Positions 53,765 to 62,938 are shown, numbered from the stretch's first letter. The stretch is 64,000 nucleotides of DNA from CALBPI01 sp045110335 (GCA_045110335.1 JBGCGB010000044.1:1-64000); one strand, 5' to 3'. The notes: generated from the sequence alone by a model not told the origin. Made by a program: numbers and translations.

Positions 53765-54273
53765 TGATCTTCCGCAGCGTTGAGGCTTTGAATCGCCGCA
53801 TTGGACAAGCCGTCGCCTGGCTGACTTTTCTCATGGTCATCAACACATTGATCGTTCTGCTCGGGCGCGATGTCTTCGGGTTTGGCAAAATCTGGCTGCA
53901 GGAAATCACGGGCTGGATGCATGCCAGTGTCTTTCTACTCGCCGCTGCCTACACCTTGCAAGCCGACGCCCATGTTCGCGTAGATGTTTTCTATCGGGAG
54001 TTCAGCGCGCGTCGCAAAGCGATGGTCAATATCGCCGGTACGCTTTTATTGCTGCTGCCGTTTTGTGGATTCATGATCATTGAATCATGGGGCTATGTAT
54101 TTGGCGCGCGTGGCAGTTGGGCGAGCCTGGAAGCCTCGAGGCAAGCGGGCGGCTTGCCGTATCCAGCAACACCATTGCTCAAGACGTTCATGTTGCTGAT
54201 GCCAACCCTGATTGCCTTGCAGGGAATCACCGGACTTGTGCGAGACATGGCTTTGCTGCGGAAGACAGACTGA
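53764..54273 (+). CDS. dctQ: TRAP transporter small permease subunit DctQ
   Basis: 169 residues from the ATG at 53764; the longer frame into trkH is a shadow. Four membrane helices, with 'RDVFGFGKIWLQEITGWMHA' after the first and 'LPYPATPLLKTFMLLMPTLI' near the end, as typical for the Q subunit of tripartite ATP-independent transporters. It is coupled by 1-nt overlaps both to trkH and to dctM. No DctP binding-protein gene is adjacent. Confidence 0.92.
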   Translation: MIFRSVEALNRRIGQAVAWLTFLMVINTLIVLLGRDVFGFGKIWLQEITGWMHASVFLLAAAYTLQADAHVRVDVFYREFSARRKAMVNIAGTLLLLLPFCGFMIIESWGYVFGARGSWASLEASRQAGGLPYPATPLLKTFMLLMPTLIALQGITGLVRDMALLRKTD

Positions 54274-55646
54274 TGGCTTGGATCGCCTTGGTCATGTTCC
54301 TTACCGTCATTGTGATTTTGATGACTGGTTATCCTGTCGCGTTTGTACTGGCCGGCACATCGTTGCTGTTCGCCGCGGGCGGTATCGCCGCAGGTGCTTT
54401 TGACGCGGCTTTCCTCACTAGTTTGCCAAATCGCTTATTTGGCATCATGAGCAACGAGACGCTCATCGCCGTGCCATTGTTTGTCTTTATGGGCGTCACG
54501 CTCGAGCGTTCAAAGATTGCGGAATCACTACTCACCACCTTGTCGTCACTGTTTGGTCGGCGCAGCGGTGGATTGGGACTATCTGTGCTTCTCGTGGGCA
54601 TGTTGCTTGCGGCAAGCACCGGCATCGTCGGCGCAACGGTTGTCACGATGGGGTTGCTGTCATTACCGACCATGTTGCAACGCGGATATTCTCCTGCCAT
54701 CGCAACCGGGACGATTTGTGCTTCAGGAACGCTCGGCCAAATCATTCCACCATCCATTGTGCTCGTTTTGCTGGGCGACGTATTGTCATCCGCGTATCAA
54801 CAAGCGCAACTTCAACAAGGTATCTTTTCACCAGAGACCGTATCGGTAGGTGACTTGTTTGCCGGCGCGTTAATACCCGGTCTCCTGTTGGTCGGCCTTT
54901 ATATGGTTTATCTCATTGCTGTCGGCTGGTTGAAACCCGAATCCATGCCGGGGCAGACCGAGGCGGAAGCAGCAGAATCAATCTCTGCATTGACGGTGAT
55001 CGGCGTGCTGATTGCGCCGTTGGCGCTGATTTTTGCCGTACTTGGATCGATCCTGTTAGGTTTCGCGACGCCAACCGAAGCAGCGGGCGTCGGCGCCGCT
55101 GGTGCGCTGTTATTGGCGGCGATGAAACGCGAGCTCAGCATGTCTGTCCTCACCGATATTGTCCGCTCGACGACCCGCGTAACCAGCATGGTGTTCATGA
55201 TCCTCATCGGCGCGTCTGTCTTCGCGTTGGTATTCCGGGGTTACGGTGGCGATGAGGCGGTCCGACACTTACTGACCTCGATGCCGGGCGGTGTCATGAG
55301 CGCCTTTGTCATTGTCATGCTGGTCATGTTTGTTTTGGGCTTCGTACTCGACTTCATCGAAATCACCTTTGTTGTGGTGCCAATCGTCGGACCCATCTTG
55401 ATGGCCATGGGTTTGGATCCTGTATGGCTCGGTATCATGATCGCGATCAATCTCCAGACGTCGTTCTTAACACCACCATTTGGATTTGCATTGTTCTATC
55501 TGCGTGGCGTCGCACCGGACAGCGTTCGAACCAGCGATATCTATCGGGGCGTGTTGCCCTTTATCGCGATTCAGATTATCGCGCTGGTGTTGATTGGTCT
55601 GTTCCCCGCACTGGCCACGTGGTTGCCGGGCATTATTTACGGATAA
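54273..55646 (+). CDS. dctM: TRAP transporter large permease subunit DctM
   Basis: 457 residues from the ATG at 54273, about twelve helices. Blocks such as 'GYPVAFVLAGTSLLF', 'LGQIIPPSIVLVLLGDVL', 'TPTEAAGVGAAGALLLA' and 'NLQTSFLTPPFGFALFYLRG' are diagnostic. It is the Na+-driven channel subunit importing organic acids, ectoine, taurine or similar solutes. The stop is 3 nt before the 999-residue fusion gene, so the substrate may be an amine or amino acid acted on by that enzyme (inference). Confidence 0.94.
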   Translation: MAWIALVMFLTVIVILMTGYPVAFVLAGTSLLFAAGGIAAGAFDAAFLTSLPNRLFGIMSNETLIAVPLFVFMGVTLERSKIAESLLTTLSSLFGRRSGGLGLSVLLVGMLLAASTGIVGATVVTMGLLSLPTMLQRGYSPAIATGTICASGTLGQIIPPSIVLVLLGDVLSSAYQQAQLQQGIFSPETVSVGDLFAGALIPGLLLVGLYMVYLIAVGWLKPESMPGQTEAEAAESISALTVIGVLIAPLALIFAVLGSILLGFATPTEAAGVGAAGALLLAAMKRELSMSVLTDIVRSTTRVTSMVFMILIGASVFALVFRGYGGDEAVRHLLTSMPGGVMSAFVIVMLVMFVLGFVLDFIEITFVVVPIVGPILMAMGLDPVWLGIMIAINLQTSFLTPPFGFALFYLRGVAPDSVRTSDIYRGVLPFIAIQIIALVLIGLFPALATWLPGIIYG

Positions 55647-55649
55647 ATC

Positions 55650-58649
55650 ATGACAGGCAATCTCGTTCATTGGCGAACCAAGTTCGCGGAACACTGGGAC
55701 ATCAAAGGCGATTGGACTGCGTTGCCCGGCGAACGCGACCTAAACTTTCGCGATGATCGGCACGTCTACAAAGTCATGCATGCCGGGTGTGATCGCAACC
55801 TGGTTGATATGCAGATTCAATGTCTCAACCATCTTCTGCAAACGACACTGCCGCTAGCCATGGCCATACCTGACAAAATAGGCAACACGTTGAACGCTTT
55901 GTCGATCAATGATGGAGAGAGCACACATTGGTGTTGGGTGATTGAGCGGCTGCCCGGTGTTGTTCTGGCAGACACTCGCCCTTGGTCTACAACGATGGCT
56001 GGCGAGATTGGCAAGACCATGGCGCACATGCATCTGGCCATCAGCGACTTTGAGCATGCATCACTGACGCGGACGCTGAAATGGGACTTACGCCAAACGC
56101 TTAAGGAGCACAAAGCGCTTCGCCACTTTGACACCCACCCACTCAAACAAGAAATCAATGCTGTGCTTGCGCAGCACACCAAACCTGCGCTCGATACGCT
56201 TGCGCAGTTACCAGTCCAAGCGATTCATAACGACGTTAACGATTACAATGTGTTGTTCACACCGGTTCACTGCGGAACCCCCAAGCTGACCGGTATCATT
56301 GATTTCGGCGATATGATTTCAGCACCGCGTGTCTGTGATTTGGCAATTGCGGCCGCGTATCTGATGTTGGGGGTCGATCGACCCATCGATCATTTGCACG
56401 CATTGGTTGCCGGCTACTGTCATGTGTCGACACTGACAGATGAAGAGCTTTCTTTGGTCTGGCCACTGGCATTAACGAGAATGGCAGCCAGTGCCGCGCA
56501 AGCTCATGAGTCGATTAGTCTTGGCAACGACGATCCTTATTTACAGATTTCACAAGACGGCATTACGCGTTTCTTCGAACGCCACGCGGATCAGTTGTCC
56601 GAACGGATTGTCGCTGGCCTGTTTCGTGTTGCGGGGCGGACGCAGCCAAATGAAGGCACCAGAAAATGGATGCTGGAACAGGGTAGCGATTGCTACCCGT
56701 TGTTTGATCAGACGTTAATCGATGCGCCGGTGTTGGACCTGGCGGTAGACGGCGTCGATGCGAGCGATAACCCGGTTAAACCCGCTATGGCGGAAATCGC
56801 TAACGCAGTATCCAGATTGTCGGGAACAAACGGTTTACCCGTCCTCGGTAAATATCGCGAAGCACGCCTCATCTATGGCGCGCCGTTTTTTCTCGCCGGC
56901 GAACATCAGGCTTCTGACCGACGGACGATGCATATCGCTGTCGATGTTTTCTTGCCGGCGAGCACCGCGGTGCATGCGCCGCTTGACGCAGTCGTGCACT
57001 CTGCCGAAGTGTGCGACGCAGCATTCGATTACGGTGGCTTGATTGTCTTGCGGCATGAGCCGGCACCCGAAGTTACGTTCTTCACTTTGTACGGGCACCT
57101 AGCACATGCATCAGCGCGCGCGTTAACACCGGGCCAGCAGATCGCAAAAGGTGACGTCTTCGCGCATTTGGGGGAGCCGCACGAAAATGGCGAATGGCCG
57201 CCACATGTACATTTTCAGGTGGGGCTAACTGACGCACCCGGATCTGCTTGGCCCGGTGTTGTTGACCCGGATGAGCTTGATGACTGGATGACGGTCTTTC
57301 CCGATCCGGCACCATTGCTGGGTATGCCGGCTGGCCGCTTAAGTGGCATTGAGGTTGAAAAGACAACAACGGCTGCGATCCGGGAGAAACATTCTCCAAG
57401 AAGTTTACGACTAAGTTATGCGACGCCACTGGAAGCCACGCGCGGTTGGCAGAATCTGCTGTTCGATGCACAAGGGCGGACCTATCTGGATGCCTACAAC
57501 AATGTGCCGCATGTGGGCCATAGTCACCCGCGTATTCGTGCGGTTGTTGATCAACAGCTACGATTGCTGAACACCAACACCCGGTATCTGCAACCACTGC
57601 ATGAGGCTTATACCGAAGCGCTCTGTGACCGGATGCCAGACGCACTTTCGGTGTGTTTCTTGTTGAGCTCTGGCAGCGAAGCCAACGAGCTCGCACTGCG
57701 GTTGGCGCGTACGCACACCGGCAGCAACGAGACGATTGCACTGCGCGCTGGCTATCACGGGCATACCGTAACGACCATTGAGATCAGCGACTACAAGTTT
57801 GCCGGACCCGGCGGCGAAGGTCCGCCCGATTGGGTGCATATTGTTGAGAATCCTGATCAGTTCCGCGGGGCTTTCTCCGGCGACGAGGCGGGAGCGCAAT
57901 TCGCGGACGAGCTTGCCACCGTCATTGGCAAGCTGGCGAAGCAAGGCAAGCAACCGGGCTGCTTCATCGCCGAGACCTTTCCGAGTGTCGGGGGGCAAAT
58001 CATTCCTCCATGCGGTTATTTGAAAGCCGCTTATCAGCATGTCAGAGCGGCGGGTGGGGTTTGCATCGCGGACGAAGTCCAAACCGGCCTAGGTCGGTTG
58101 GGCAAGTACTTTTGGGGATTTGAACAACAAGATGTAGTGCCGGATATTGTTGTACTGGGTAAGCCGTCCGGTAATGGCTATCCGTTGGCAGCCGTCATCA
58201 CCACACCTGAGATCGCCGCCAGTTTTGATACGGGTATGGAATTCTTTGCAACCTTCGGGGGCGCCACGGTGGCTTGTGCTGTTGGTTTGGAAGTGTTGAA
58301 CATCATTGACGATGAGAAGCTGGCCGCTAATGCTGAATCCGTTGGCCGATATTTGCTTGCGGGGCTGAAAGCACTCGCGAAAAACTATCCGCTATTTGCA
58401 GATGTACGTGGCATGGGATTGTTCATCGGTGTTGAGCTAGCTGATGCGGACAAACGCCCGTTAGCTGAAGAAACCAACTACATCGTCAATCGTCTACGTG
58501 AACATCGCATTCTGGTTGGCAGTGATGGACCAGACCACAATGTGCTGAAAATTCGGCCGCCGCTGACGTTTTCCAATGAAGATGCGGATCATTTGTTAGC
58601 CACATTGGCCTTGGTGCTTCAGGAATCTGCCTTGGCACACCGACGGTAA
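55650..58649 (+). CDS. Trimodular fusion: APH-type kinase, M23-like domain, class III aminotransferase/phospho-lyase
   Basis: 999 residues. About 1-330 is an aminoglycoside/choline-type kinase with Brenner motif H193-x-D195-x4-N200 and 'GIIDFGDM'. About 370-550 is LytM/M23-like with metal ligands H428, D432 and 'HVH' H519/H521, all intact. About 580-999 is a class III PLP aminotransferase with 'SSGSEANELALRLAR', 'ADEVQTGLGRLGKYFW' and PLP-lysine K838 ('GKPSGNGYPLAAV'). The kinase plus aminotransferase-like lyase matches the logic of human 5-hydroxylysine kinase (AGPHD1) and phospho-lyases AGXT2L1/L2: phosphorylate an amine alcohol, then eliminate phosphate and ammonia. The M23 part is unexplained. 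Directly follows dctM. Confidence 0.9.
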   Translation: MTGNLVHWRTKFAEHWDIKGDWTALPGERDLNFRDDRHVYKVMHAGCDRNLVDMQIQCLNHLLQTTLPLAMAIPDKIGNTLNALSINDGESTHWCWVIERLPGVVLADTRPWSTTMAGEIGKTMAHMHLAISDFEHASLTRTLKWDLRQTLKEHKALRHFDTHPLKQEINAVLAQHTKPALDTLAQLPVQAIHNDVNDYNVLFTPVHCGTPKLTGIIDFGDMISAPRVCDLAIAAAYLMLGVDRPIDHLHALVAGYCHVSTLTDEELSLVWPLALTRMAASAAQAHESISLGNDDPYLQISQDGITRFFERHADQLSERIVAGLFRVAGRTQPNEGTRKWMLEQGSDCYPLFDQTLIDAPVLDLAVDGVDASDNPVKPAMAEIANAVSRLSGTNGLPVLGKYREARLIYGAPFFLAGEHQASDRRTMHIAVDVFLPASTAVHAPLDAVVHSAEVCDAAFDYGGLIVLRHEPAPEVTFFTLYGHLAHASARALTPGQQIAKGDVFAHLGEPHENGEWPPHVHFQVGLTDAPGSAWPGVVDPDELDDWMTVFPDPAPLLGMPAGRLSGIEVEKTTTAAIREKHSPRSLRLSYATPLEATRGWQNLLFDAQGRTYLDAYNNVPHVGHSHPRIRAVVDQQLRLLNTNTRYLQPLHEAYTEALCDRMPDALSVCFLLSSGSEANELALRLARTHTGSNETIALRAGYHGHTVTTIEISDYKFAGPGGEGPPDWVHIVENPDQFRGAFSGDEAGAQFADELATVIGKLAKQGKQPGCFIAETFPSVGGQIIPPCGYLKAAYQHVRAAGGVCIADEVQTGLGRLGKYFWGFEQQDVVPDIVVLGKPSGNGYPLAAVITTPEIAASFDTGMEFFATFGGATVACAVGLEVLNIIDDEKLAANAESVGRYLLAGLKALAKNYPLFADVRGMGLFIGVELADADKRPLAEETNYIVNRLREHRILVGSDGPDHNVLKIRPPLTFSNEDADHLLATLALVLQESALAHRR

Positions 58650-58656
58650 TCGCCGG

Positions 58657-59142
58657 TCAATCGCGGCGGCGTTTCTGCCCGAACTTGGGGCGCCAAACAC
58701 CGACGGCCGTATTGGCCACACCGAGCCCGACCAGAATCCACCACGCCACAAATTCATCATGAACCAACGTTGAGAGCTCTTGAGCATCGAGGGTGCCTGC
58801 CGCCGCTTTTTGAACAGCGATCAACGCACGATCGGCCGGCGCGTCAATACTGGCAAGCGTGGCCTCAAACACCAAAACGCCACTGAGCGCTTTCGCCCAA
58901 ACCCAGGGTGCACTCATATAGACATTGTTGAGTGCCATCGCCAATAACCCGGTGACTAATACAAGCAACATCGAAGGCAGAATCAACCAGTTCGATACAA
59001 ACGATAAACTGGTACGCAATGCCAGATGCTCATCAATCGACGTGATGTCCGGCGCGACCATCAACACCATGATGTAGGCAACGAGACCGCCGAGCATACC
59101 GAGGCCGGTGATCGTATGAAGAAATCTCATGAGCCTGCGCAT
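58657..59142 (-). CDS. DUF2269-like membrane protein
   Basis: 161 residues with four membrane helices (about 8-28, 44-66, 82-100, 128-148). The pattern, with 'FLHTITGLGMLGGLVAY' at the start, resembles DUF2269/predicted integral membrane proteins. The C-terminus is strongly basic. Convergent with the fusion gene (7 nt apart). Function unknown. Confidence 0.75.
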   Translation of the reverse strand: MRRLMRFLHTITGLGMLGGLVAYIMVLMVAPDITSIDEHLALRTSLSFVSNWLILPSMLLVLVTGLLAMALNNVYMSAPWVWAKALSGVLVFEATLASIDAPADRALIAVQKAAAGTLDAQELSTLVHDEFVAWWILVGLGVANTAVGVWRPKFGQKRRRD

Positions 59143-59350
59143 GTCTGGTCGCCTTCAGGGGTGGATGGCCCTTATTGTCTCAGTGATCGTATTCGTGAAA
59201 CAACCGACGATGGATTAATCTTTTGGGTCAGATGCATGCTCTACACAGTACATTAAGGCCGATAGCAACAGATCTCGCGAGTTCGGTTTGTGTGCAAAAA
59301 CATAGTTCATGCCATTGTCCGCGTTATCGAAACTAGTTCAATCTGTTGGA

Positions 59351-59545
59351 TTAGACTTCATCATCAAAAATGGACTCAATTGGCAAATCGAACAATCGGG
59401 CAACTTTGAAGGCCAACGGTAAGCTCGGATCAAATTTTCCCTTTTCGATGGCATTAATCGTTTGCCGCGAGACATCCAGTTCGTCGCCGAGCTGGGCCTG
59501 GGTCCAATTGCGCTCTGCACGCAGTACTTTTAGTCGATTCTTCAT
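59351..59545 (-). CDS. XRE-family transcriptional regulator
   Basis: 64 residues, a minimal helix-turn-helix protein: 'RAERNWTQAQLGDELDVSRQ' then 'TINAIEKGKFDPSLPLAF'. This YozG-like/Cro-type family commonly pairs with small membrane proteins. Its start overlaps the upstream membrane protein gene by 4 nt, so both come from the promoter at 60006-60034. It probably autoregulates through the inverted repeat at 59986-60046. Confidence 0.93.
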   Translation of the reverse strand: MKNRLKVLRAERNWTQAQLGDELDVSRQTINAIEKGKFDPSLPLAFKVARLFDLPIESIFDDEV

Positions 59546-59964
59546 GTGTAGCGACGATGGCCGATGAGCATGCCGAGCAGAAAAGTCAGGGCCATCACAA
59601 TCATGACATGGGCAATCATCGGCTCGAAGGAAACCAGCCTGATGTCACCAATCAGCTGAAAACAGCCAGCGAATACTAATCCAACGCCAAGCGTCAACAC
59701 CGAGGCTTCAAGAAAAATCTTCTGCTCCATTTCGTCCAAAGCGCGAAGCGCATTGCGGTTGGCGAGCACCATCGCCACACCGATACCCACGTTGAGGATC
59801 ACCGTAGCCCACGACAACATTGGATCGTAGTCCCACAAGAACTTCGGGCCAAACGCGAGTAGTGCGGTCGCCAACAACCACGTGATTGTCCAAACTGCCA
59901 AATGGCGAGTCGTTTTCGATTTCTCGAATTGTCTTCGATGGTTCTGTTGATTGCCCTCACTCAT
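59542..59964 (-). CDS. Small membrane protein paired with XRE regulator
   Basis: 140 residues with four hydrophobic segments (about 25-42, 52-67, 90-107, 118-134) and a polar N-terminus. The 'RNALRALDEMEQKIFLEA' stretch between helices 2 and 3 is conserved-looking in proteins that pair with XRE regulators. The ribosome binding site AAGGAG is 8-10 nt upstream. Function unknown; such pairs may sense membrane conditions. Confidence 0.85.
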   Translation of the reverse strand: MSEGNQQNHRRQFEKSKTTRHLAVWTITWLLATALLAFGPKFLWDYDPMLSWATVILNVGIGVAMVLANRNALRALDEMEQKIFLEASVLTLGVGLVFAGCFQLIGDIRLVSFEPMIAHVMIVMALTFLLGMLIGHRRYT

Positions 59965-59985
59965 TGTGTGGTCTCCTTGTCTTTT

Positions 59986-60046
59986 AGTAAAGTAAGCTTG
60001 ACTTCATGATCAACGAACTTGCTTGATATGTCAAGCACACTTTACT
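59986..60046. promoter_or_regulatory. Inverted-repeat operator and promoter of the XRE/membrane protein operon
   Basis: AGTAAAGTAAGCTTGAC (59986-60002) and its near-complement (60030-60046) match at 15 of 17 positions. A second palindrome GCTTGA-TATG-TCAAGC lies at 60021-60036. On the minus strand -35 TTGACA (60034-60029) and a -10 GATCAT (60011-60006) are 17 bp apart, so the arms cover the -35 and the start site, the layout of an autoregulatory repressor. Confidence 0.75.
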
Positions 60047-60207
60047 TTTGATGCTCATCATTGGAGTCGCAATATGGTGGTTACGTCTCAACGACGACCT
60101 CTGATACGCGTCAGGACTAGCGATTTAGAAGAATCTTGGCCTTTTTGAGCTATGCTCTGAACGTGTGCTGCAACCCAAGCACTGGCGACCGCCAGAAGGA
60201 CGCAGCG

Positions 60208-60813
60208 ATGAGTTCCGAGACACTCTACAAGTACCGCAGCCTTGATAACTGGAAATTCCTGATCGATATATTGATCAATCAGAGACTCTTTGCGGCGCAT
60301 TTCGAGACCTTGAACGATCCGATGGAAGGACGATTCTTCTACGACGAAGGCATTCCACAGGATTATCGGGATCTGATTATTTACAGAAAGCAGGAATGGC
60401 GAATCTGTTCGCTCACCCGAAACCCCCGGAACACTCTGATGTGGTCTTACTATGGCGGCGAGCACAAAGGGTTGGCGCTGGAGTTCACAGTGCCAAGACG
60501 AAAACACCAGATCATACGGCCTGTTAACTACGACTACGGATTGCACTTACAACCCCAACACACACAGTCAGCATTAGATGATGTCGCGGTGCAAATTCTT
60601 TCGCAAAAAATGAGCAACTGGCACCATGAAGACGAAGTGCGTGTGTTTACACAACATGACTTTATCGACATTAGGCTTTCAAAAATCATTCTGGGTTGCC
60701 GCGTAGCCGGCGATGATAGAAGATTGATTCGAAGTCTGGTGCGAAAAGCAGACCTATCGATCCCCGTGCACACGATGAAGCATCAACATCTAGATGCTGC
60801 AATTCCCTTTTGA
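60208..60813 (+). CDS. DUF2971 domain protein
   Basis: 201 residues from the ATG at 60208, with AGAAGGA 7 nt upstream; a longer frame to 60136 lacks support. DUF2971 signatures are 'LYKYRSLDNW', 'HFETLNDPMEGRFF', 'RICSLTRNPRNTLMWSYYGG' and 'GLALEF'. The family is soluble, unknown in biochemistry, and widespread in accessory and defence-like regions. It stands alone here. Confidence 0.88.
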   Translation: MSSETLYKYRSLDNWKFLIDILINQRLFAAHFETLNDPMEGRFFYDEGIPQDYRDLIIYRKQEWRICSLTRNPRNTLMWSYYGGEHKGLALEFTVPRRKHQIIRPVNYDYGLHLQPQHTQSALDDVAVQILSQKMSNWHHEDEVRVFTQHDFIDIRLSKIILGCRVAGDDRRLIRSLVRKADLSIPVHTMKHQHLDAAIPF

Positions 60814-60838
60814 TCACCTATTCCTGAATCGAGAAATT

Positions 60839-61441
60839 ATGGAAGCGATTATTTTTGATATCGACGGCACACTCGTCGAATCCGAAGAAGCCGATGCCAG
60901 CCTCTACATTATGGCCGTCAAGGAAGTGATGGGTGATGTTCAATTTCGCGAGGAATGGGATGACTACCCTGACGTAACCGATACCGGCATTTTGAAAACG
61001 TTGTTCGACGATAACGAGATCGAACCGGAAGACGAGATCGTCACGGCGATCCATGATCATTTCGTCATCTTGCTGGAAGAACATATTCAACAAGTCGCAC
61101 CGTTCTCGCCTATTCATGGCGCTGTCGACTTTGTCGATGATTTGCAGCAATCCCCGGATCACCAAATTGCCTTTGCGACCGGCGGTTGGCGTGCCTCGGC
61201 GCTACTCAAATTACATTCGGCGGGCTTTGCAACGGACCAGCTGGTACTGGCCAGCGCTAATGATCACCACGAACGCGTGCAAATCATGCTGCAGGCGTTA
61301 AGACATCTTGGTGAGCATTTTGACCAGGTCACCTACTACGGCGATGGTCACTGGGATGAACGCGCCACCGAATCCTTGGGCTGGCAGTTCATGCCAGTGG
61401 GCCCCAAGCTCGGTGGCTTGACGGAATATGTGATCGAGTAG
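60839..61441 (+). CDS. HAD-family hydrolase
   Basis: 200 residues from the ATG at 60839, 25 nt after the DUF2971 gene. Motif I 'IFDIDGTLVES' holds the nucleophile Asp8 (with Asp10), motif II 'AFATGGWR' and motif IV 'YYGDGHWDERA' complete the site. The small helical cap (about 20-90) suggests a beta-phosphoglucomutase- or phosphatase-like subfamily. It dephosphorylates a small molecule of unknown identity. Confidence 0.9.
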   Translation: MEAIIFDIDGTLVESEEADASLYIMAVKEVMGDVQFREEWDDYPDVTDTGILKTLFDDNEIEPEDEIVTAIHDHFVILLEEHIQQVAPFSPIHGAVDFVDDLQQSPDHQIAFATGGWRASALLKLHSAGFATDQLVLASANDHHERVQIMLQALRHLGEHFDQVTYYGDGHWDERATESLGWQFMPVGPKLGGLTEYVIE

Positions 61442-61447
61442 CGAGAC

Positions 61448-62392
61448 CTATTTGAGCAACGCCGCATCGAGCATCTTAACGAGCTCGTCGCGATCGTAAG
61501 CGTGCGGACCCCAACTGTTCAACTCAACCAACTGTTGAATCTTGGTCGCGATGGTTCGCTGTTGCTCATCGGCATTCGGTGCGACCACATAGCGACGTAG
61601 CGGCGTATCGTCAAACAACGCATGCATAAACGCTGCAGACACTTCGTCTGGCTGTTTGAACGAAAGTTCGCGCTCAACCGTTTGTTCGAAGCCAGCTTCC
61701 ATTTCCGGGGTGATTTCACCGCCAGCCGCCTGGACGCGTGCCATCTTGCGCTTGGCCGCGCTACGACGAATGAATGACTGGAAATTGCCCGGCTCAATCA
61801 CGCTGACAGACACACCATGCGGCGCCATCTCGGCTGCCAGCGAATCGGTAAATGCCTCAATCCAGTGTTTGCTGCCGCTGTATGCACTGCCGCCAGCCCA
61901 TGCGAGTGTGCCGGCAATCGAGCCGGTCGTCGCGATGCGGCCTTTCGATTCCATGACCAATGGCGCAAACGCCTGGGTGGTGCGGTATACGCCTTCGACG
62001 TTGATCTGATAAACCAACGTTTGTTCGGCGATGGGCGTCTCGACAATGGGTCCACCATCGCCGATACCAGCGTTGTTCACCAACCCGTACAGCCCGGTGC
62101 CACTCGCTTCGATTTGGGCAACGACCGCATCGACTTCGTCCTGCTTGGTCACATCCAAACGTACCGCCGTGATGTTCTCAATCGCGGTCAGTGCGTTGAT
62201 ATCAGCAGCTTTACGCGCACCCGCGTAAACATGGTAACCATTGCGCGCGAGCGTCTCGGCCAAATTGCGACCGATGCCCGTGCTGGCACCCGTCACCAAA
62301 ATAGACTGCTGTTCGGCGGCCACGGCCGGTTGGACAGAAAACGAGGTGATCGCAAGCAAGCTTGCGACAATAATCAAAGCGATGCGTGTCAT
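61448..62392 (-). CDS. Short-chain dehydrogenase with N-terminal signal peptide
   Basis: 314 residues. Residues 1-26 look like a cleavable signal peptide ('VQPAVAA-EQQ'). The Rossmann motif 'TGASTGIG' is at 34-41, 'NNAG' at 106-109, and the catalytic N131, S158, Y171 and K175 are intact. ATG at 62392 has AGGA 7-8 nt upstream and no better start lies inside, so the leader appears real. Export of an SDR is unusual since NAD(P) is scarce outside the cytoplasm; Tat motif is absent. Alternatively the N-terminus is a membrane anchor. Substrate unknown. Confidence 0.88.
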   Translation of the reverse strand: MTRIALIIVASLLAITSFSVQPAVAAEQQSILVTGASTGIGRNLAETLARNGYHVYAGARKAADINALTAIENITAVRLDVTKQDEVDAVVAQIEASGTGLYGLVNNAGIGDGGPIVETPIAEQTLVYQINVEGVYRTTQAFAPLVMESKGRIATTGSIAGTLAWAGGSAYSGSKHWIEAFTDSLAAEMAPHGVSVSVIEPGNFQSFIRRSAAKRKMARVQAAGGEITPEMEAGFEQTVERELSFKQPDEVSAAFMHALFDDTPLRRYVVAPNADEQQRTIATKIQQLVELNSWGPHAYDRDELVKMLDAALLK

Positions 62393-62608
62393 AGAGATGT
62401 CCTGTTTGATAATTTTCCGAAGCCTAACACAGCGGCATCATGGATAGCGGACACGCGGGCGATAACCAACGGAATGCGGCTTATTGAGGAATAGGCGGAA
62501 CGGCAAGAAGAGTTGCAACGGACCGGTGTATAGCCCTAAGGTCGAATCAACCACCGTTTAGCGAGTTTCGTTTGGAAAGACGCTCGCCACTAACCAGGAA
62601 AACCTACC

Positions 62609-62938
62609 ATGCTGATCGCCGCTATCATCGCCGCCATTGCCTACGGACTGCTAAAGATTATTCCCGCTACCAAGTCACTCGACGGCAATATCATTGCATT
62701 GATCGCGCTTGCACCGGTGATGATCAATTTCCTGCTTGGCATCGCATTCATGACAATGACTGGCGGGTTAGGCTGGCAGGTCCTGCTGGTGCTGAACATG
62801 GCTATCTATTTTTTGTTCCCGATGTTATGGCTCAAGTTTTCCGAAAGCGAAAGCACGAAGGTGTCGGTTATTGGCGGGAGCGCGGTGCTCGGCGCCGCCG
62901 TGATCAGCAGTGCTTTATTGCAGCCTATCTTTAGCTGA
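62609..62938 (+). CDS. Small hydrophobic membrane protein of unknown function
   Basis: 109 residues with three or four membrane helices (about 2-14, 27-50, 56-74, 84-105). A ribosome binding site AGGAAA precedes the ATG. No family recognised. It is convergent with the alpha hydrolase gene 5 nt away. Confidence 0.7.
   Translation: MLIAAIIAAIAYGLLKIIPATKSLDGNIIALIALAPVMINFLLGIAFMTMTGGLGWQVLLVLNMAIYFLFPMLWLKFSESESTKVSVIGGSAVLGAAVISSALLQPIFS

Noticed and set aside
57082..58082. Two antisense frames inside the fusion gene
   Set aside because: They lie wholly opposite intact aminotransferase and M23 coding sequence and show no recognisable motif.
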